Source: Oceanospirillaceae bacterium (lineage in GTDB: Bacteria; Pseudomonadota; Gammaproteobacteria; Pseudomonadales; Balneatricaceae). Taken from it: DNA of 9,606 nt. The first letter of the stretch is position 1; each line of letters starts with the position of its first letter. A program made the position numbers and the translations under genes. The stretch is from assembly GCA_003497765.1 (NCBI GenBank), contig DNNY01000108.1, positions 1 through 9,606 on the forward strand. The letters run 5' to 3'. The notes below the pieces were generated by a model. It was given only the letters and a program-made list of their open reading frames with translations, searched no databases and was not told the DNA's origin. Below are positions 6,519 through 9,606 of the stretch, piece by piece.

Positions 6519-6530
6519 ACCCAGCCTGCT
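6505..6530. terminator. Hairpin spanning the bamD stop codon, between convergent bamD and nadE
   Basis: AGCAGGCTG (6505-6513) and CAGCCTGCT (6522-6530) form a perfect 9-bp stem with an 8-base loop that contains the bamD TAA. The left arm encodes the last codons of BamD. It lies 15 bases past the nadE stop on the other strand. There is no U-run on either side, so a bidirectional, non-canonical terminator or a 3'-end stabiliser is the likeliest reading. Confidence 0.55.
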
Positions 6531-6544
6531 CAACTAGACCTAGC

Positions 6545-7393
6545 TTATTTGTACCAATCACAATAAAGCGTTACTGGGCCTTGACGCTTATGTTCAGTCT
6601 GTTCATAACGGCTAATTAATTTAGCGGCGATCTCTGGGACAATGGGTCGACCTTCCAGAAAATCATCAATGAGATCATAACTAATACCCAAAGATACTTC
6701 GTCAGGGAGCTGAGGATTATGGTCTTCCAGATCAGCTGTGGGGGTCTTAGTAACCAAACGTTCTGGCGCACCTAAAGCAGTGGCAACAGCGCGCACTTGG
6801 CGCTTATTAAGGCCAAACAGTGGTGCCAAATCACAGGCGCCGTCCCCAAATTTAGTATAGAAACCCGTAATGGCTTCGGCACTATGGTCAGTCCCTAACA
6901 CTAAACCATCGGTTAAATTGGCTATATAAAACTGTGACATCATACGGGCGCGAGCTTTGTTATTGCCGCGTGAGAAGTCAATCTTAAAGTTGGAAAAGGT
7001 TTGCTCCTCCATAAAGTCTTTGCAGGCTTGATCCATGCCTTCGACAATGGGAGCCACATTTACCGTTAATAAATGGTTGGGTTGGATAAAGCTAACCGCC
7101 AGTTGGGCATCATCTTCGTCTGCCTGCACCTTGTGAGGCAAGCGCATGGCAAAAAATTCATAATCAGTCACACCCTGTTCAGCATTTAGTTCGTCACAGG
7201 CTAATTGTCCTAATTTTCCCGTCGTTGTGGAATCAATCCCACCAGAAAGGCCTAGTACCAGCTTGGTTAAGCCAGTATAGGTTAAGTAGCTTTTAATAAA
7301 ATTAATTCGACGTCTAATTTCCCTATCAACATCAATTACAGGTTGCGTTTGCAGTGTCGCCACAATAGTGGCCTGAGCAGCAGAAATTGTCAT
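6545..7393 (-). CDS. nadE: NH3-dependent NAD+ synthetase
   Basis: NadE carries out the last step of NAD synthesis: nicotinate adenine dinucleotide, ATP and ammonia give NAD, AMP and diphosphate, in a cytosolic homodimer. The 282 residues match the short, ammonia-using form (E. coli 275). No nitrilase-type glutaminase domain is present. The PP-loop SGGIDST (50-56) of N-type ATP pyrophosphatases is intact. Other family segments are GTDHSAEAITGF (167-178), KFGDGACDLAPLF (181-193), KTPTADLED (216-224) and EHKRQGP (267-273). ATG 7393 is preceded by AAGG at 6 bases. It lies 103 bases downstream of the pilE-like gene on the same strand with no clear terminator between them, so readthrough is possible. 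In Pseudomonas the pilS and pilR genes occupy the place after bamD; here nadE does. Confidence 0.96.
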   Translation of the reverse strand: MTISAAQATIVATLQTQPVIDVDREIRRRINFIKSYLTYTGLTKLVLGLSGGIDSTTTGKLGQLACDELNAEQGVTDYEFFAMRLPHKVQADEDDAQLAVSFIQPNHLLTVNVAPIVEGMDQACKDFMEEQTFSNFKIDFSRGNNKARARMMSQFYIANLTDGLVLGTDHSAEAITGFYTKFGDGACDLAPLFGLNKRQVRAVATALGAPERLVTKTPTADLEDHNPQLPDEVSLGISYDLIDDFLEGRPIVPEIAAKLISRYEQTEHKRQGPVTLYCDWYK

Positions 7394-7431
7394 ACAACAC
7401 CTTAAGCAAATTAATCATAGGAGAGCTGTAT

Positions 7432-7437
7432 ATTCTA
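7432..7437 (-). promoter_or_regulatory. Weak candidate -10 box for nadE
   Basis: TAGAAT on the minus strand (5 of 6 matches to TATAAT), about 40 bases before the nadE start. No convincing -35 hexamer was found, so nadE may depend partly on readthrough from the pilin operon. Confidence 0.25.
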
Positions 7438-7496
7438 CCTTATTTTTAGTCCAGAAATTAACTTGACCCCCCTAGTTTTTACATAATCTAACATTT

Positions 7497-7922
7497 TTAC
7501 AAACAGTTATGATGAGTGTGTCCAGATTGACTTACACCATAGACACCAATCTCAGAATGCAAAACCAACAGCCAGCATTGGCTATCGCCTTGCATGGGGC
7601 CCGGCACCCGCACTTGAGCGGTAATTTGATAGGCATCTGTTAAGTTAGTTAATTGGTATTGATAGGCTTGGTCTACTGCCGGTTGGCCTAATGCAACTAG
7701 ACCCGTGGCAAATGTGCCCTGTTGCTGTTTATAAGCAGCTTGCGCCAAAGCCATCTGCTGTAGTTGCAACCCAGCCAACTGTCGCTGGACTTGATATTGC
7801 TGAAACTGCCACTGCGGTAATGCCAAACTGACTAGCAAAGCTATAATGGCCAATACCATTAACAGCTCCAGCAAACTAAAACCATCAATATTTTTAGAAG
7901 TTGTTATGAGTAGATTCTGCAT
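7497..7922 (-). CDS. pilE: Type IV minor pilin, PilE-like
   Basis: This is a prepilin-type protein of 141 residues. It has a 14-residue leader ending in Gly14, then FSLLEL with the conserved Glu at +5 (Glu19), then a hydrophobic helix (about 15-36). PilD prepilin peptidase should cleave after Gly14 and methylate Phe15. The globular part carries two cysteines, Cys116 and Cys140, the second next to the C-terminus. This fits the D-region disulfide loop of PilE-type minor pilins. The protein is rich in glutamine (about 40-70). The ATG is preceded by AAAGGAGG with 8-base spacing, the strongest ribosome binding site of the window. The start lies inside the end of the pilX-like gene (29-base overlap). 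As last gene of the cluster it holds the position of pilE in the fimU-pilVWXY1Y2E operon. Assignment to PilE rather than another minor pilin relies on position and the cysteine pattern. Confidence 0.85.
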   Translation of the reverse strand: MQNLLITTSKNIDGFSLLELLMVLAIIALLVSLALPQWQFQQYQVQRQLAGLQLQQMALAQAAYKQQQGTFATGLVALGQPAVDQAYQYQLTNLTDAYQITAQVRVPGPMQGDSQCWLLVLHSEIGVYGVSQSGHTHHNCL

Positions 7923-8127
7923 CTGACAAGCCTCCTTTGGATAGTAAAGGATTAGCTGCCAAGTACACCTGTAACGCCTGTTGTGATTCGGTTTGTAGAT
8001 CTATTTGTAGCTTAGTCTGCTGTATCAGACTAACTAGAGGCCAGGTAAGCACCAATACCATTATCAAGCTTAGTAATAATACCCAACCTTCTTGTTTATA
8101 GGTGACTATAGGCATAATGGCATTCAC
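7894..8127 (-). CDS. pilX: Very short PilX/GspK-like minor pilin (membrane helix only)
   Basis: It has 77 residues from GTG 8127, or 73 from ATG 8115. A short leader ends in Gly14, followed by WVLLLSLIMVLVLTWPLVSL, a single hydrophobic helix, and then a glutamine-rich amphipathic stretch (about 36-58). The residue at +5 is Leu, not Glu; lack of Glu5 is a known trait of the GspK/PilX type. PilX proteins are normally around 150-200 residues with a globular domain; here the protein stops shortly after the N-terminal helix. The GTG overlaps the pilW-like stop by 4 bases (GTGA), which favours coupled translation. GGAG lies 11 bases before ATG 8115. The 3' end overlaps the pilE-like start by 29 bases. 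It could be a truncated relic or a genuine minimal pseudopilin. Naming rests on helix type and operon position. Confidence 0.6.
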   Translation of the reverse strand: MNAIMPIVTYKQEGWVLLLSLIMVLVLTWPLVSLIQQTKLQIDLQTESQQALQVYLAANPLLSKGGLSDAESTHNNF

Positions 8128-8765
8128 TCCATGCTTGAGCTAATGGAATTATTACAGGGCAAACTAAGCACAACTTCCGTAGGCTGCCAGAGCTTTTCTT
8201 GACCATTACTTTTATCCACATACCAACCAACAGGCAGACTATATTCGGGAGCTTGTCCTTGGATGCCAACAGCAAATTTTAAGCGTAACATCACAGTCTG
8301 CTGGCCTTGGCTATGGTCAACTTGAGCCAGCCATTGCCTAACAACACAGTCATCTTCTGCACTTACACCATAGGTCACCTCCAAGGCCGAAATAGAGTCA
8401 ATAAAAGTGGTATAGCGACCACCAAGTCGACGCTTTTGTAATTGCTGATGCGACGTTTGCAAACGCATATCATATATCTGACAAGAACCAGACTGCTGAA
8501 GATGCCAGCGCCATTGACTCTTTTCCCCCTGTAAAATGCCTGCCTGACATACCTGACCGCCTAGGTTAGCAATTGACCTAACTACAGCCTGACGCGTAAC
8601 TACCATCTGACTAAGTAACTGCCACCAACTTGCGCGTTGAATTAATACCTGTAGTAAGTGACTAGCTGCCAGTAATATAGCACTGGCTAGAGCTAAACTG
8701 AGCAACACTTCCAGCAAACTAAAGCCAGATTGGAAAGCTTCTTTTGCCCTATTTAAAGGTCTCAT
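8124..8765 (-). CDS. pilW: Type IV minor pilin, PilW/GspJ-like
   Basis: This is a 213-residue prepilin. The leader ends in Gly14, followed by FSLLEV with Glu19 at +5 and a hydrophobic helix (15-41). Cysteines sit at 73, 95, 140 and 204. The stretch ISALEVTYGV (125-134) resembles the segment where PilW and GspJ proteins carry a strand before the C-terminal domain. It is shorter than many PilW proteins and nearer the GspJ size. ATG 8765 is chosen because it gives a 4-base ATGA overlap with the upstream pilV-like stop and places the leader at normal length. A TTG at 8789 would add 8 residues without a good ribosome binding site. Expected role: part of the minor pilin complex that primes assembly and sits at the pilus tip. 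Confidence 0.85.
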   Translation of the reverse strand: MRPLNRAKEAFQSGFSLLEVLLSLALASAILLAASHLLQVLIQRASWWQLLSQMVVTRQAVVRSIANLGGQVCQAGILQGEKSQWRWHLQQSGSCQIYDMRLQTSHQQLQKRRLGGRYTTFIDSISALEVTYGVSAEDDCVVRQWLAQVDHSQGQQTVMLRLKFAVGIQGQAPEYSLPVGWYVDKSNGQEKLWQPTEVVLSLPCNNSISSSME

Positions 8766-9232
8766 AAAGGCCAATCCATAGTTAGGCAATGCCTACTTTC
8801 ACAGTTACTTGGTATCAGTGTCCCACCCTGCCAACTGATCTGTATATGCAAACGCCCGCCTGAGATACAAGTACTCTGACAGGTAAGTGAGTATTTACCT
8901 GCAGGTAGATATTTAGCAATATACCCTGCCCAATAAGCCCACCATGCCTTAAGCATTTGTTGCTGATCACATACTTGCCCACGCCAACAATGCTGTCCTA
9001 TGTGGGTTGATGTGGACTGCCCTTGCAACCAAGCAATATGCTCCCCATAGAGGGGCAATACGGCTACCATTTGTTCAATAATCAACTGGGCTTGTTGTTG
9101 CTGATAACCGTATTGCACCCTATGCCCAACAGCTAGGTAGCTAGTCATAATGCCACCCATACCAAGAGCCAAAATAGCCATGGCCATATTGACCTCCAAC
9201 AGACTAAAGCCCTGCACCTTAGTCCTTACCAT
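8762..9232 (-). CDS. pilV: Type IV minor pilin, PilV/GspI-like
   Basis: This is a 156-residue prepilin starting at ATG 9232. The short leader MVRTKVQG is followed by FSLLEV with Glu13 at +5 and a hydrophobic helix (9-32). The AMAILALGMGGI pattern is typical of PilV/GspI pseudopilins. The glutamine-rich helix continues to about residue 56. Six cysteines (82, 88, 118, 122, 144, 149) suggest disulfides in the periplasm. The segment HIQISWQGG (129-137) matches the ISW/VTWQ strand common near the C-terminus of the family. The frame is open 78 codons further upstream, but that stretch overlaps the fimT-like gene out of frame. GAGG 6 bases before 9232 marks the start. It overlaps the fimT-like gene by 14 bases and the pilW-like gene by 4. 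Confidence 0.86.
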   Translation of the reverse strand: MVRTKVQGFSLLEVNMAMAILALGMGGIMTSYLAVGHRVQYGYQQQQAQLIIEQMVAVLPLYGEHIAWLQGQSTSTHIGQHCWRGQVCDQQQMLKAWWAYWAGYIAKYLPAGKYSLTCQSTCISGGRLHIQISWQGGTLIPSNCESRHCLTMDWPL

Positions 9233-9606
9233 GACAAACCTCAGTACGGCGACGCAAGTTACCTGAGCTCGATAAGACAATAGCCTGGCCAGCGGACAAA
9301 TCTTGCCAACATAAAGTCCAAGTGCCTGACTGACCACTCGTGCCCCAAGGGGTAAAGCGCACAAAGTTACCCCGATTAAAGGTAATCTTAACTGCTTTAT
9401 GTAGGTTTTGCCGATGCAAAAGACGTTCGTTATCTTGCCATAAACCATCTTTATTTTTATCGACAAAGGAAATCAGTTGCTTAGGTGAAGCATCACTGGG
9501 ATGGCAGTTATCTGCGCCCGACCAGCCACAAACAGTAACCCAGTGTTTATTGATTTGGGCACTGGCTCGAGCTTGGGTTAATTGCAATAACCAAGCTTGT
9601 TGTTGC
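9219..9606 (-). CDS. FimT/FimU/GspH-like pseudopilin, C-terminal part (cut by window edge)
   Basis: Visible are 128 residues plus one base, open to the right edge, so the prepilin leader and most of the N-terminal helix are outside. The first residues (QQQAWLLQLTQARASAQ) are the end of that helix; GspH/FimT proteins have a comparable ARSEA-like helix here. The rest is typical of the GspH/FimT globular domain: VTVCGW and a second Cys nearby, the loop FVDKNKDGLWQDNERLL resembling the FxDxNxNGxxDxGExxLR segment of this family, and VRFTPWGTSGQSGTWTLC near the C-terminus. It is the first gene of the visible operon and corresponds to FimU or FimT in Pseudomonas; which one cannot be decided. The pilV-like start overlaps its end by 14 bases. 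The apparent start at 9587 is an internal TTG leucine, not a real start. Confidence 0.85.
   Translation of the reverse strand, partial: QQQAWLLQLTQARASAQINKHWVTVCGWSGADNCHPSDASPKQLISFVDKNKDGLWQDNERLLHRQNLHKAVKITFNRGNFVRFTPWGTSGQSGTWTLCWQDLSAGQAIVLSSSGNLRRRTEVCHGKD

Noticed and set aside
7894..7922. Programmed frameshift fusing pilX-like and pilE-like frames
   Set aside because: No slippery heptamer followed by structure was seen in the overlap, and pilE has its own very strong ribosome binding site and full prepilin leader.
8766..8789. TTG start for the pilW-like gene
   Set aside because: No good ribosome binding site, whereas ATG 8765 gives a 4-base coupled overlap with pilV.
9233..9466. 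78-codon N-terminal extension of the pilV-like frame
   Set aside because: It overlaps the fimT-like gene out of frame and would place the prepilin cleavage site deep inside the protein; GAGG and ATG at 9232 give a normal leader.
1..9606. Search for CRISPR arrays, insertion sequences, tRNA or rRNA genes
   Set aside because: No regularly spaced repeats, transposase-like frames, terminal inverted repeats with target duplications, or tRNA-like cloverleaf sequences were recognised by eye.

Overview
The window reads as a chromosomal segment from a free-living-type gammaproteobacterium of moderate GC content. The main evidence is gene order. The block clpB - pgeF - rluD on the minus strand, with bamD divergent from rluD, is the arrangement known from Escherichia and Pseudomonas. 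The type IV minor pilin operon lying a little further on recalls the Pseudomonas region, where the pilS/pilR genes and then the fimU-pilVWXY1Y2E operon follow bamD. Here nadE sits between bamD and the pilin genes. No transposase, integrase, CRISPR array, tRNA or rRNA was seen. Species cannot be decided from this sequence.

Layout. (1) Positions 1-48, minus strand: the first 16 codons of an acetolactate synthase large subunit (IlvI type), cut by the window edge. (2) Positions 49-541: a long leader/intergenic region with no convincing gene. It holds a possible extended -10 promoter and an exact 14-bp tandem duplication just before a small gene. (3) Positions 542-808, plus strand: an unrecognised acidic 88-residue protein. 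It converges on clpB, and a perfect 20-bp palindrome lies between them. (4) Positions 895-3465, minus strand: clpB, with a good sigma-32-like promoter and an internal GTG start at codon 149 for the short isoform. (5) Positions 3708-5437, minus strand: pgeF and rluD as an overlapping pair, then a divergent promoter region with a perfect inverted repeat. (6) Positions 5661-6518, plus strand: bamD, converging on nadE (6545-7393, minus strand) across a hairpin whose loop contains the bamD stop codon. (7) Positions 7497-9606, minus strand: a tightly packed, overlapping minor pilin operon in transcriptional order fimT/gspH-like (cut by the right edge), pilV-like, pilW-like, a very short pilX-like gene, and pilE-like.

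How the genes work together. clpB (protein disaggregation), rluD (23S rRNA pseudouridylation), pgeF (peptidoglycan precursor quality), bamD (outer-membrane protein assembly), nadE (last step of NAD synthesis) and ilvI (branched-chain amino acids) are housekeeping genes. The pilin operon encodes the tip/priming pseudopilins of a type IV pilus. Such complexes initiate pilus assembly and in many relatives are needed for twitching, adhesion or DNA uptake.

The most unusual point is in the pilin operon. The PilX-like protein has only 73-77 residues, essentially the N-terminal membrane helix. The large adhesin/priming gene pilY1, which usually lies between pilX and pilE, is missing: pilE begins inside the end of the pilX-like gene. 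This looks like a reduced, PilY1-less minor pilin set. Whether pilY1 lies elsewhere in the genome cannot be seen here.
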